Assembly (NCBI GenBank): GCA_021810175.1
Contig: JAJZJJ010000021.1
Span: 1 to 14,412, forward strand
Length of the DNA stretch: 14,412 nt
Source: Acidobacteriota bacterium
GTDB lineage: Bacteria; Acidobacteriota; Terriglobia; Terriglobales; Acidobacteriaceae
Direction of reading: 5' to 3'
The stretch's first letter is position 1. The number at the start of each line of letters is the position of its first letter. A model generated the notes under the pieces. That model made no database searches, was not told the origin of the DNA, and was given only the letters and a program-made list of their open reading frames with translations. A program made the translations under genes and the position numbers. Below, piece after piece: positions 1 through 7,343 of the stretch.

Positions 1-934
1 CTCCGCCCTTTTCATTGCTCAGTTTGGACGACCGCTCCAGCAGCCGCGAGTGCAGATAGAACACGTCGCCCGGGTACGCCTCGCGTCCCGGCGGACGCCG
101 CAGCAGAAGCGACAGCTCGCGGTACGCCACGGCGTGCTTCGACAGGTCGTCGTAAATAATCAGCGCATGCTTGCCCTTGTCGCGGAAGTATTCGGCCATC
201 GCCGTCGCCGCATACGGCGCAAGATACAGCATCGGCGCCGGTTCTGATGCTGAAGCCGACACAATGATCGTGTAATCCATCGCGCCGCGCTCTTCCAGCA
301 TATGCACCACGCCGGCCACCGACGAGCGCTTCTGCCCGATCGCGCAATACACGCAGATCAGGTCCTTGCCCTTGTTGTTCAGAATTGTGTCCAGCGCAAT
401 CGCCGTCTTGCCCGTCTGACGGTCGCCGATAATCAGTTCGCGCTGCCCGCGGCCGATCGGAATCATCGCGTCGATGGCCTTCAGACCCGTCATCATCGGC
501 TCGCGCACCGGCTGCCGGTCGATCACGCCCGGAGCCAACCGCTCCACCGGGAACGAATCGCTCGCATGAATCGGACCGCGGTCGTCAATCGGCTCGCCCA
601 GCGCGTTCACCACACGGCCAATCATGCCGTCGCCCACGGGCACGCTCAAAATCTTGCCCGTGCGCTTCACCACGTCGCCTTCGCGCAGTTCCGACCACTC
701 CCCCAGCAGCACCGCGCCCACCTGGTCTTCTTCCAGGTTCATCGCCATGCCCGCCACGCCGTGCGGAAACTCCAGCATCTCGCCGGCCATGCATTTTTCC
801 AGCCCATGCAAACGCGCAATGCCGTCGCCCAGCGAAATGATCGTGCCCACTTCGTCGACGCGCATCTTCGCGTCATAGTTCGCAATTTGCTCCTTCAGGA
901 GCGCGGTAATTTCATCTGCCTTAATCTGCGCCAT
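1..934 (-). CDS. atpA: F1 ATP synthase subunit alpha (3' end cut off by window edge)
   Basis: This is the regulatory nucleotide-binding subunit of the F1 head, which forms the alpha3beta3 hexamer with beta on the cytoplasmic face. The 311 codons present begin [10 protein letters not shown], the N-terminal beta-barrel region of alpha subunits. A P-loop GDRQTGKT lies at residues 170-177 and a Walker B strand LIIYDD at about 258-263; the Gln in the P-loop is typical of alpha rather than beta. About 500 residues are usual, so roughly 190 C-terminal residues lie beyond position 1. The ATG at 934 has a purine-rich site (AGGGA) about five bases upstream. A 63-base spacer separates it from atpH, so it is probably the fourth gene of the operon. 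gamma, beta and epsilon are expected to follow outside the window, which is inference. Confidence 0.97.
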   Translation of the reverse strand, partial: MAQIKADEITALLKEQIANYDAKMRVDEVGTIISLGDGIARLHGLEKCMAGEMLEFPHGVAGMAMNLEEDQVGAVLLGEWSELREGDVVKRTGKILSVPVGDGMIGRVVNALGEPIDDRGPIHASDSFPVERLAPGVIDRQPVREPMMTGLKAIDAMIPIGRGQRELIIGDRQTGKTAIALDTILNNKGKDLICVYCAIGQKRSSVAGVVHMLEERGAMDYTIIVSASASEPAPMLYLAPYAATAMAEYFRDKGKHALIIYDDLSKHAVAYRELSLLLRRPPGREAYPGDVFYLHSRLLERSSKLSNEKGG

Positions 935-997
935 GCTTCCCTGTTCCCAGCCGGGTAAATCCCTGTTGCTCTGCTTTTGCGTTGCTTCTGCTGCCGC

Positions 998-1537
998 CTA
1001 CTTCGCAGCCAGTTGGTTTTCCAGTACCGCGAGCCGCCCGCGCACCGATCCGTCGTAAACCGTGCTCCCTACCCGCACAATCACGCCGCCAATCAGCGCC
1101 TGGTCCTCGCGAAATGTCGCTTCCACCTTGCCATGCACCAGCTCGCCGATCTTAAGGATCAGCGCCCGGCGCTCCTGCTCGTCCAGCACACGCGCCGACG
1201 TCACCTCTACCTCCGCGATGCCCAGCCGGCTGTTCATCTCCCGCCGAAATTCATCCAGAATCTCCTCGTAGGCATCCATCCGGTTATGGTGCAGCAGCAC
1301 AGCCACAAAGTTCTTCACCTGCGGCGCCAGCTGCAGCTTCTGGTTCATGCGGTCCAGAATCGTAATCTTCTCCGGCAGCGGAAACGAAGGATCCAGAAAC
1401 ACTTCCCGCAAATCCGCGGCCGCATGCCAGGCCGTCGTAAAGTCTTTCAGTTGGCGCTTCACGTCTTCATAGGACAGATGCGCCTCGGCGATCACATCCG
1501 CAAACGCGCGCGCGTAGCGCAGGGCAAAGGCCGCCAT
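998..1537 (-). CDS. atpH: F1 ATP synthase subunit delta (OSCP homologue)
   Basis: The delta subunit sits on top of the F1 head and joins it to the b-type peripheral stalk, preventing rotation of the stator. The 179-residue length is normal for the family. The N-terminus has the typical helix pattern (ALRYARAFADV, residues 5-15), and the C-terminus carries the family signature around ALIGGVIVRVGSTVYDGS followed by a short helix. The start ATG overlaps the atpF stop codon by one base (TGATG) and has an AAGGAG ribosome site ten bases upstream, inside the atpF end. Translational coupling with atpF is therefore likely. Nothing in it is unusual. Confidence 0.95.
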   Translation of the reverse strand: MAAFALRYARAFADVIAEAHLSYEDVKRQLKDFTTAWHAAADLREVFLDPSFPLPEKITILDRMNQKLQLAPQVKNFVAVLLHHNRMDAYEEILDEFRREMNSRLGIAEVEVTSARVLDEQERRALILKIGELVHGKVEATFREDQALIGGVIVRVGSTVYDGSVRGRLAVLENQLAAK

Positions 1538-2283
1538 CAGCTCTGCTCTCCTTTGGGCTTGCCCGTAATCGACTTCGCAAATTCAGCCACCAGCGCCTTG
1601 TCGCGGTCCGCATCCACCTTCAGGCTCGACCGCACCTGTCCCAGCGCCAGTTCCGCCGCATAACGCCGCAAATTCCGCTGTGCCATGGCGCTCGCGGCGT
1701 CAATTTCCTGCTCGGCGGAGTGCACAATCCGTTGCCGCTCCGTCTCCAGCGCCTCGTGCATGCGTCGCTCTTCCTCGGCAGCTTCGTGTTCTGATCGTTT
1801 CCGGAATGCCTCGATCTCTGCATCCAGGTGCGACAGCCGTTCCTCGATCGCCGCCAGCCTGCGCTTCGCATCGTCGCTTACCTGCTTGGCTTCCACCAGG
1901 TCCTTCTGCAATCGCTCCGTCCGGCGCCGGAAAATTCCCGGCAAGGCTTTGAAGAGGAAGTAAAAAATCACAAACAGCAGAATCCCCGAGTTCAGCCACT
2001 CAAAGATCTGAGCCATCGTCTTGACCGGCAATCCCAGCTTCTTTGCAAACCACTGCACCGAGGACGAATACAAGTAATCCTTGTGTTGCTGCTCTGTCTC
2101 GGGAGCATCCATCTGTTCCGGAGGCCCGTTGGACTTCTGAGCATCCACCTGGCTCTTCGGCTGACTCTGCGCCATCGCCGCCACGCCGGCATGCGAAGCC
2201 TGTGCCCGCGCGGGCAGCGTCATCGCTCCCAACGCAAGACCAAGCGCCAGCGCCAGACATCCCGTTCTCAAAATCTGCTTCAC
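1537..2283 (-). CDS. atpF: F0 ATP synthase subunit b with predicted N-terminal signal peptide
   Basis: Subunit b is a membrane-anchored peripheral-stalk protein. At 248 residues it is well above the usual 150-170. The extra length is N-terminal: residues 1-28 look like a cleavable signal peptide (basic start, LALALGLALGA core, ARA-QA cleavage site). A polar, Gln-rich stretch of about 65 residues follows, then the expected single membrane helix at about 95-116. The remainder is a long charged helix (about 117-225) fit for a coiled coil with b'. The start is GTG, overlapping the b' stop by four bases (GTGA), with GGGGAG seven bases upstream. Signal-bearing b subunits also occur in some deltaproteobacterial operons. 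An internal start without the signal is possible, but the ribosome site favours this one. Confidence 0.9.
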   Translation of the reverse strand: MKQILRTGCLALALGLALGAMTLPARAQASHAGVAAMAQSQPKSQVDAQKSNGPPEQMDAPETEQQHKDYLYSSSVQWFAKKLGLPVKTMAQIFEWLNSGILLFVIFYFLFKALPGIFRRRTERLQKDLVEAKQVSDDAKRRLAAIEERLSHLDAEIEAFRKRSEHEAAEEERRMHEALETERQRIVHSAEQEIDAASAMAQRNLRRYAAELALGQVRSSLKVDADRDKALVAEFAKSITGKPKGEQS

Positions 2284-2735
2284 CGCGCGCTCCCCACCGC
2301 CGGCAGCACGGCTTCCTGCATCTGCTCCGCAATCTGTCCAATCTCCGCGTGCAATTGCAGCTTGGCTGCTGCGGCTTGCCGCGCAATCTCCCGCTTTGCG
2401 GCTTCGGTACGGTCACGCGCCAGCAAACGCGCGCTCGCCAGCGCCGTTTCTCGCTCTGCGTTCCACTGCTGCACTTGCAGCTCCCGTGCGTGATGAATCT
2501 CCGCACGCGCCGCACGCAGCTTCGCCTCGTATTCCTGCGACTTCACATCCGCTGCAGCCACTGCGGCGTGCGCTCGCTCCACAGCGCCCTGCGTCCGCTC
2601 ATACCGTTCCGCACGGGTCCGCCTCAGCGGTCGGTACAAAATAAAGTGGTAGCCTGCCACCAACAGCAGAAACAAAATCATTGTCGGCACAGAGCCGAGC
2701 ACAAATTGACCGAGATCGTTGACTATTTCTTGCAT
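2280..2735 (-). CDS. atpF': F0 ATP synthase subunit b' (second b-type stalk subunit)
   Basis: This is the partner stalk subunit, expected to form a b-b' heterodimer. Its 151 residues start with a membrane helix at about 12-33 (VPTMILFLLLVAGYHFIL) followed by RPLRRTRAERYERT, which matches the b-family junction of helix and cytoplasmic stalk. The rest is an Ala/Glu/Arg-rich helix. It is the first gene of the operon, and its end overlaps the atpF start by four bases. No clear ribosome site precedes the ATG at 2735. A candidate promoter lies about 60-85 bases upstream. Two unequal b genes in tandem are known in photosynthetic bacteria and several other phyla. Which gene is called b and which b' is a convention here. 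Confidence 0.88.
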   Translation of the reverse strand: MQEIVNDLGQFVLGSVPTMILFLLLVAGYHFILYRPLRRTRAERYERTQGAVERAHAAVAAADVKSQEYEAKLRAARAEIHHARELQVQQWNAERETALASARLLARDRTEAAKREIARQAAAAKLQLHAEIGQIAEQMQEAVLPAVGSAR

Positions 2736-2791
2736 GTAATGATCGACGTATAATGTTGGGAACTAAGCAGATAAGGCCGCCCGGACCCCCG

Positions 2792-2821
2792 TTTCTAACA
2801 AAGCGCGCGGACCAGTGTCAA
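2792..2821 (-). promoter_or_regulatory. Candidate sigma-70-type promoter of the ATP synthase operon
   Basis: Read on the minus strand, a perfect -35 hexamer TTGACA (2821-2816) is followed after 18 bases by TAGAAA (2797-2792), which matches four of six -10 positions. Transcription would start near 2785, leaving a leader of about 50 bases before the b' start codon. This is a sequence match only. The long spacer and imperfect -10 leave doubt. Confidence 0.5.
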
Positions 2822-2864
2822 TACGCAATTGCAGAATCAGCGCGAACGAAATTGCTCCGTCCGC

Positions 2865-2892
2865 TTGACGCTAATTCCAAGCGGCGTACACT
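2865..2892 (+). promoter_or_regulatory. Candidate plus-strand promoter in the atp-hflX gap
   Basis: TTGACG (2865-2870, five of six) and TACACT (2887-2892, four of six, including the two most conserved -10 bases) are separated by 16 bases. They point away from the atp promoter. A start near A2899 would give an RNA ending at the strong terminator at 2927-2983. The two -35 boxes are 43 bases apart. An inverted GCAATT/AATTGC pair (2825-2830 and 2850-2855) lies between them and could bind a regulator. Confidence 0.45.
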
Positions 2893-2898
2893 CTAAGT

Positions 2899-2983
2899 AT
2901 CGCCTATGACCCGCTTCAGGGTCCAGCGGCTCGGAGAGGTGAGTTTCCCACCACGCTCACTCCTCCGGGCCGTTATTGTTTTT
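2899..2983 (+). ncRNA. Candidate small RNA convergent with hflX
   Basis: The predicted transcript is about 85 nt and has no credible reading frame. It holds a small hairpin (2908-2923, five-base stem GACCC/GGGTC, six-base loop) and a long terminator hairpin with a U-rich tail. A promoter-like pair lies directly upstream. There is no plus-strand gene upstream that would need a terminator, so an independent RNA is the simplest reading. The last 11 nt overlap the 3' end of hflX on the opposite strand. I see no resemblance to SRP RNA, 6S RNA, tmRNA or a riboswitch class I know. The call rests on signals only. Confidence 0.4.
2927..2983 (+). terminator. Strong intrinsic terminator, plus-strand orientation
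   Basis: Arms 2927-2943 and 2956-2972 pair at 16 of 17 positions (two G-U wobbles, one A-C mismatch) around a 12-base loop. They are followed by a U-rich run at 2973-2983 (nine of eleven T). On the minus strand the same hairpin begins one base after the hflX stop but has no U tract behind it. It may therefore also close the hfq-hflX transcript, or protect its 3' end, without being a textbook terminator in that direction. Confidence 0.75.
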
Positions 2984-4391
2984 CCACGAATCTTCTGAAC
3001 CGTCCCACCAGCGACGCCGGCGCAGAAACCGCCATCCTCACCAGGTTTCCCTCGAATTCCCGACCCCGAATCACCGCACCCGCTTCCAGCGCCGCAATCA
3101 CTTCCCCCTCCGACTGCGGAATCCGCAGCCGCGCTTCCACCATCGGATCCTGCTGCAGCGCCTCATCGATCCGCTCCAGCAGCTCCGGCAGCCCATCCCC
3201 CGTCTTGGCTGAAATCGCCAGCGGCCGGCCCACTCCCTCGCGCAGCCCGGACTGCTCCTCCGGCGTCAGCAGGTCCACCTTGTTCAGCACCTCGATCTGT
3301 GGTTTCTCCCGCACACCCAGTTCCGCCAGCACAAGCTTCACTTCGCTCCGATGCTCTTCCCGCATCGCACTCGAGCAGTCCTGTACATGCAGCAATACCT
3401 CGGCCTTCTGCACCTCTTCCAGCGTCGCTCGAAACGAACTGATCAGCGTCGGCGGCAAGTCCCGAATAAAACCCACCGTATCCGACAGCAGAACCTTCCT
3501 CCGGCTTGGCAGCGTAATCGCCCGCAGCTTCGGGTCCAGCGTCGCAAACATCCGCGCCGACTCCAGCACACTTGCCCCCGTCAGGGCATTGAACAGCGTG
3601 CTCTTGCCGGCGTTCGTGTAGCCCACCAGCGCCACCGTCGGCACCGGAACCGCCTCCCGCCGCTGCCGCTGCTGGCCGCGAATCCGCCGTACGCTCTCCA
3701 GTTCGCCCCTCAGCTGTGCGATCCGTCGCTGAATCCGTCGCCGGTCCGTCTCCAGCTGCGTCTCGCCCGGTCCGCGTGTGCCGATGCCGCCGCCCAGGCG
3801 CGACATCTCCCGGCCACGCCCCGTCAGCCTCGGCAGCATGTACTCCAGCTGCGCCAGCTCCACCTGCAGCATGCCCTCGCGCGTCCGCGCATGGCGCGCA
3901 AAAATGTCCAGAATCAGCTGCGTACGGTCGATCACTCGCCCCGGCAGCTCTCTTTCCAGGTTTCTCAGTTGGGTGGGCGTCAGGTTCTGGCCAAAAATAA
4001 TCACATCGGCACGGCTCGACGCAGCGGCCGCAGCCACTTCCTCGACCTTACCGCTGCCGATCAATGTCGCGGCATCCGCCTTGGCGCGACGCTGCGTCAG
4101 CTCCCCGGCAATTTCCGCCCCGGCGCTCAGCACCAGCTCGCGAAATTCCGCCACGCCGCTTAGGAACTCTTCATTGCTCCCGCCCGCTACGACTGCTTCG
4201 CTGGATTCGCGCCCAGCTTCGCCGACGTCGCGCAACGAAGCCGCATCCCGGGCCTGCCGGGCCGCAGTGAGAACCGCTGCCTTCCGCTGCCCCAGGTCTA
4301 CTGAAACCAGTAGCGCGCGCTCCGAGGGCATGGATGGATCCACGGCCGCTCTCACGCCCGATCCCATCCGCACCCCGGAACGATTCGCCAC
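2973..4391 (-). CDS. hflX: GTPase HflX (ribosome-binding, ribosome rescue/splitting)
   Basis: HflX is a ribosome-associated GTPase that splits stalled 70S ribosomes under stress in E. coli. The 472-residue protein has the HflX-specific N-domain, including the nucleotide-binding glycine-rich segment [19 protein letters not shown] at about 200-218. The G domain follows: G1 GYTNAGKST (257-265), G3 DTVGF (304-308), G4 NKVD (370-373) and G5 SAK (394-396). A short C-terminal domain ends the protein. The start used is a GTG at 4391 with no strong ribosome site. The in-frame Met at residue 21 (before PSERALLVS) fits the usual family start and may be the true one. It lies 33 bases behind hfq, as in many bacteria, and is probably co-transcribed with it. 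Confidence 0.95.
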   Translation of the reverse strand: MANRSGVRMGSGVRAAVDPSMPSERALLVSVDLGQRKAAVLTAARQARDAASLRDVGEAGRESSEAVVAGGSNEEFLSGVAEFRELVLSAGAEIAGELTQRRAKADAATLIGSGKVEEVAAAAASSRADVIIFGQNLTPTQLRNLERELPGRVIDRTQLILDIFARHARTREGMLQVELAQLEYMLPRLTGRGREMSRLGGGIGTRGPGETQLETDRRRIQRRIAQLRGELESVRRIRGQQRQRREAVPVPTVALVGYTNAGKSTLFNALTGASVLESARMFATLDPKLRAITLPSRRKVLLSDTVGFIRDLPPTLISSFRATLEEVQKAEVLLHVQDCSSAMREEHRSEVKLVLAELGVREKPQIEVLNKVDLLTPEEQSGLREGVGRPLAISAKTGDGLPELLERIDEALQQDPMVEARLRIPQSEGEVIAALEAGAVIRGREFEGNLVRMAVSAPASLVGRFRRFVEKQ

Positions 4392-4424
4392 AGTCTTGTC
4401 CCGAGCTTCTGCCCTGATCCCAGC

Positions 4425-4760
4425 TCAGACTCCCCCGGAAGTGCTTCCCGAGGTTCCGCCTGTTACCGGTGCGCCGGCAACCGCATTGCCTGCTCCCGGG
4501 CCGGATGCCGACGTATGTGACGGCGCTGGCCGATGCTCGCCATGCAGTACCGAGCGGCTGCTCACCACTGTCGAAATGGCATGCTTGAAGATCAGTTGCT
4601 CCTGGCTGTTGTTCTCCAGAAGAACTGAATACTTGTCGAATGAGCGGATCTTCCCCGTAAGCTTTACCCCACTGACGAGGTAAATCGTAATCGGAGTCTT
4701 ATCTTTGCGGACCGTGTTCAGGAAGGTGTCCTGAATATTCTGTGCCGGCTTGTTATCCAT
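4425..4760 (-). CDS. hfq: RNA chaperone Hfq with extended Gly/Ser/Ala-rich tail
   Basis: Hfq is a hexameric Sm-like protein that pairs small RNAs with mRNAs. Residues 8-67 form the Sm core: Gln10-Asp11 and Phe41/Tyr44 match the U-binding proximal face, and FKHAISTVV (58-66) holds the KH pair of the Sm2 motif. The rim patch reads RKDK (18-21) in place of the E. coli RRER. The tail from about 72 to 111 is a low-complexity Gly/Ser/Ala/Pro stretch, likely disordered. The total of 111 residues is longer than Bacillus-type Hfq and close to enterobacterial length. The ATG at 4760 has AAGGAG upstream at 4772-4777, with a slightly long spacing of 11. It is first in an hfq-hflX pair. Confidence 0.97.
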   Translation of the reverse strand: MDNKPAQNIQDTFLNTVRKDKTPITIYLVSGVKLTGKIRSFDKYSVLLENNSQEQLIFKHAISTVVSSRSVLHGEHRPAPSHTSASGPGAGNAVAGAPVTGGTSGSTSGGV

Positions 4761-4972
4761 AGAATGCCGATCTCCTTGTGCTGGTGAGCCGTTCTAAAAG
4801 TTCATTGCCCCGGATGCAAAAAGTTGAAACTGCATAGTTCACATCCACCGATTGTCTATCACCGTCAGCGAAAAAGTCCGCGTACGGCAATGAAAAAACG
4901 CGAGCTTCCCAAAAGTTCGGTGGTAGACAGCTTACTTCATCCGATTGGATGCGTGCACATCCGTTGCAGCAC
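4761..4972. promoter_or_regulatory. hfq upstream region with inverted repeats and a weak promoter match
   Basis: This 212-base gap lies between the SH3 lipoprotein stop and the hfq start. Arms at 4853-4864 and 4918-4929 are inverted repeats of 12 bases with one mismatch (a G-U pair if read as plus-strand RNA), 53 bases apart. Short arms CATCC (4938-4942), GGATG (4947-4951) and CATCC (4958-4962) can form two alternative hairpins just behind the SH3 gene. A weak minus-strand promoter match, TAGACA (4858-4853), 16 bases, TATGCA (4836-4831), could drive hfq; its -35 falls inside the inverted-repeat arm. None of this is proven. No small gene is evident. Confidence 0.35.
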
Positions 4973-6100
4973 TTAATGTTTACGCCCTAATTTCCTGCTT
5001 CTGCGAAATCGCCCTCGATGCGCCCCATTTTGACCCTCTGGCTGGGGAGAAAGAACCGTCGGGCCCTCAATCTGGCGCGCAATTACACCCTCCATCCGGT
5101 ATTTCACGGTGATGGTCGGCCCCGGATTCACCCGCCCCGTCTGCGGGTTCAGCGCAATTTGTGGATTTTTCGAGATTTGAAACGAAAACACCGGATCCGT
5201 ATCCTGCCCGAACTTCTCATGCCCCACCGTCACTGGGAAAAACCCCTCTATGTGATGCACGCTGTATGCCGTTTCGTACTGGTGCCCCGGAACATCCCAG
5301 GTAAACACCCGGATCTCGTCAAAATCGTACGGTAACCCTCCCTGGTAAGGCGCAAATACCGCCACGTACTCGGGCACCATGTGGTCCGGCGCATCCGATT
5401 TCGGGTCTTTTACCTGCCGGAACAGGTACGCCCCAATCATCCGCTCTGACGGTGCCAGCACCAGCACCGAATTTGGCACATCCGGCACCAGCGCGCTCCC
5501 GCGCACCCATCCCGTGCGCCCCTTCGCATCGCGCACCAGCCAGTAGTCCTCCATCGGGACCGGTGGTGGGGTCTTGCCCTCTTTTACATCCTGTTCCCGC
5601 TGCATCATCGCCAGCGTCGACTCCCGCCGTGGCACCGATGCCCGTTCCAGCATGTCCAGCTTGTCGTTTGCATGCAGCAGGTAATAGTGTGGCGCCTGCA
5701 ATCCCGGCGCATCGTGCAAATACGAAGTCTCTTCGAGAATTGCCTTCGCCAATGGAGGAGTATTCGCGTACTCCTTCCGGAGAGCGTCAAATTTGTCCAT
5801 CTCCCCCTGGTTGACGACGTAAAGCTCCTCAATCCAGCCGACTCTCCCGTTCGGAGCCTTGACTTTGTAAAAGCGCGTCTGGTGTTCCAGCACCCGCAGC
5901 CGCTCACCGTTCTTCACTTCGGTGACGAAATTCGCCACCGGCGCCACACGATCGCGCAGAAACGTGTGCTCCGCCGCAACATACACATACTGCGGAGCCA
6001 TCTGATGTTCGATCCGGCGGCAGCCGGAAAGACCTATCAGGAAAACTGCCAATAGCATTCCAAGGCATGTGCGTCGCACACTGGCATCTGCAAACTTCAT
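4973..6100 (-). CDS. SH3-domain lipoprotein of unknown function
   Basis: The 375-residue protein starts at the ATG at 6100, which places a lipoprotein signal at its very N-terminus: hydrophobic MLLAVFLIG, lipobox LSGC, lipidated Cys27. The open frame runs 40 codons further upstream, but that part looks non-coding. A first bacterial SH3-like domain spans about 37-96 (ending GRVGWIEELYVV). A second, at about 120-205, ends with the parallel GRTGWVRGSAL and is interrupted by a charged segment. Residues about 210-350 form a further domain with many aromatic and beta-type stretches that I do not recognise. A strongly basic tail follows (356-375). SH3 pairs often bind cell wall or peptides, so an envelope role is inferred. 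It lies 97 bases behind the propeller lipoprotein and may share its transcript. Confidence 0.8.
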   Translation of the reverse strand: MKFADASVRRTCLGMLLAVFLIGLSGCRRIEHQMAPQYVYVAAEHTFLRDRVAPVANFVTEVKNGERLRVLEHQTRFYKVKAPNGRVGWIEELYVVNQGEMDKFDALRKEYANTPPLAKAILEETSYLHDAPGLQAPHYYLLHANDKLDMLERASVPRRESTLAMMQREQDVKEGKTPPPVPMEDYWLVRDAKGRTGWVRGSALVPDVPNSVLVLAPSERMIGAYLFRQVKDPKSDAPDHMVPEYVAVFAPYQGGLPYDFDEIRVFTWDVPGHQYETAYSVHHIEGFFPVTVGHEKFGQDTDPVFSFQISKNPQIALNPQTGRVNPGPTITVKYRMEGVIARQIEGPTVLSPQPEGQNGAHRGRFRRSRKLGRKH

Positions 6101-6197
6101 GAGCAAAAGCGATCCGGCCTTGTTTCGAGCATAGCACCGGCTTCGCGTATCTCCCGGGCGCCCCGTACCAGCGCCGGCACCCCTCTGATGCCCGTAT

Positions 6198-7343
6198 TCA
6201 CTGCGTCGCCGCAATCCCAATCGCCTGTGTTGGATCCGTTCCCGTCGACGAAGTTGCGACCGGCGTCAGCGCACCCGGAGTCGTCGTGCTGAACTGGAAT
6301 ACCTGCAGGTCCGGGCTCCCGCCTTCGTTCACCACCGCCAGATAGCCCTTCGTCTTGTCCTCGGCCATCGCAACCGGCGTCGTTCCGGTCGAAAACGGCG
6401 AGCCTGCGATCGCCGTCAGCCCACCCGTAGTCCCCACCGAAAACGCGCTGATCGAATTTCCCGTTCGATTCGCCACATACACATAGCTGCCCGTCGGATC
6501 GGCCAGCACCGCCGCCGGTCCAAGCCCCGTCTTAAACGGCGATCCGCTGATCTCGCTCAGTGTCCCGTTGGACGCAATAGAGAAAACGCGTACAGCATTG
6601 ATGCCCGTCTCCGTCACATACAGGTATTTCCCATTGGGCGAAACCGCCACCGCCAAATCCGCATCCAGATTCTGTTTCGGCGGAAGCACGCTGTTCACTG
6701 GAGCCAGCGCCCCGGTCGTTCCATTGAAGCTCAGCGTCTCCACGCCGTCCGTGCCCAGCGCCACATACACATACGCGTCATTCGGCGTAATCGCCAGCGA
6801 ACTGGCTGCTGAACTCGCCAGCGCAACCCCCGGCACATTCAAATTCGTCAAAGCTCCCGTCGACGAATTAATCCCAAACACATACGCTTCCCCCGAAAAC
6901 CCCGAAACCCACACAATCCACTGCCCGGTCGAGTCGATTTCCATCGTCACCGGCGAATCCCCCGTAAACACCGGCGTTCCGCCATTGCCCAGCGAAATCG
7001 CGCCGTTGCTCCCCACCGTGTACACATAAATCGCGCCTGAGAGTGATCCCATGTACAGCAGGCTGTCGTTCGGCGTCATCGCAATACAGCTGGGCGTCAG
7101 CGGCACTGCGAAGGGTGAGCCGCTAATGTTTGTCAGCTTTCCATTCGTGAGCGAAAACCCAGCTATTGTGTTCAGATTCGGGTTCGAATTCGCAACATAC
7201 AGGTAAGCCCCGGTAGCCCCCGTTCCGCCGCCGCCGCCACCGGACCCTCCGCCGCCGTTCGTACTCGTCACCGGCGGAAAAAACTGCCCGCACCCCGCCA
7301 GCGCCAGCAGCCCCGCCAGCAAACACCATCCTGCAAATCTCAT
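6198..7343 (-). CDS. Lipoprotein with seven-bladed YVTN/lactonase-type beta-propeller
   Basis: The 381-residue protein has a lipoprotein signal (LLALAGC, Cys18), a Gly/Ser linker at about 31-41 encoded by a run of GGN codons, and then seven repeats of about 45-50 residues. The repeats start with motifs such as YLYVANS, WIVWVSG, YVYVALG, YLYVTET and YVYVANR, and four of the seven end in SGSPF or a close variant. This fits a complete seven-bladed propeller of the YVTN/6-phosphogluconolactonase-like group, exposed at the cell envelope. Enzyme activity cannot be inferred. The ATG at 7343 has GGAGG six bases upstream, an excellent site. The SH3 lipoprotein follows on the same strand. Such propeller lipoproteins are common in acidobacteria. 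Confidence 0.87.
   Translation of the reverse strand: MRFAGWCLLAGLLALAGCGQFFPPVTSTNGGGGSGGGGGGTGATGAYLYVANSNPNLNTIAGFSLTNGKLTNISGSPFAVPLTPSCIAMTPNDSLLYMGSLSGAIYVYTVGSNGAISLGNGGTPVFTGDSPVTMEIDSTGQWIVWVSGFSGEAYVFGINSSTGALTNLNVPGVALASSAASSLAITPNDAYVYVALGTDGVETLSFNGTTGALAPVNSVLPPKQNLDADLAVAVSPNGKYLYVTETGINAVRVFSIASNGTLSEISGSPFKTGLGPAAVLADPTGSYVYVANRTGNSISAFSVGTTGGLTAIAGSPFSTGTTPVAMAEDKTKGYLAVVNEGGSPDLQVFQFSTTTPGALTPVATSSTGTDPTQAIGIAATQ

Noticed and set aside
977..2753. Plus-strand open frames opposite the ATP synthase genes
   Set aside because: They are rich in Gln, His and Arg as expected for reverse frames of Ala/Glu-rich stalk proteins, and no motif is seen.
2749..2754. A perfect TATAAT on the plus strand just upstream of the b' gene
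   Set aside because: The nearest TTGACT (2719-2724) is 24 bases away and the next candidate is too close, so no promoter with normal spacing can be built. It is more likely chance.
2899..2983. Identity of the candidate RNA as SRP RNA, 6S RNA or tmRNA
   Set aside because: It lacks the GGAAG-type SRP core, is too short for 6S or tmRNA, and shows no tRNA-like domain.
3351..4683. Long plus-strand open frames opposite hflX and hfq
   Set aside because: They are antisense to two confidently identified genes and have low-complexity shadow composition.
6101..6220. N-terminal 40-codon extension of the SH3 lipoprotein
   Set aside because: It would bury the lipoprotein signal internally and overlap the end of the propeller gene. 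The Met immediately before the signal is the better start.
7226..7259. CRISPR or tandem-repeat character of the GGN-rich stretch
   Set aside because: It is simply the codon run for the Gly/Ser linker of the propeller lipoprotein, with no spacer structure.
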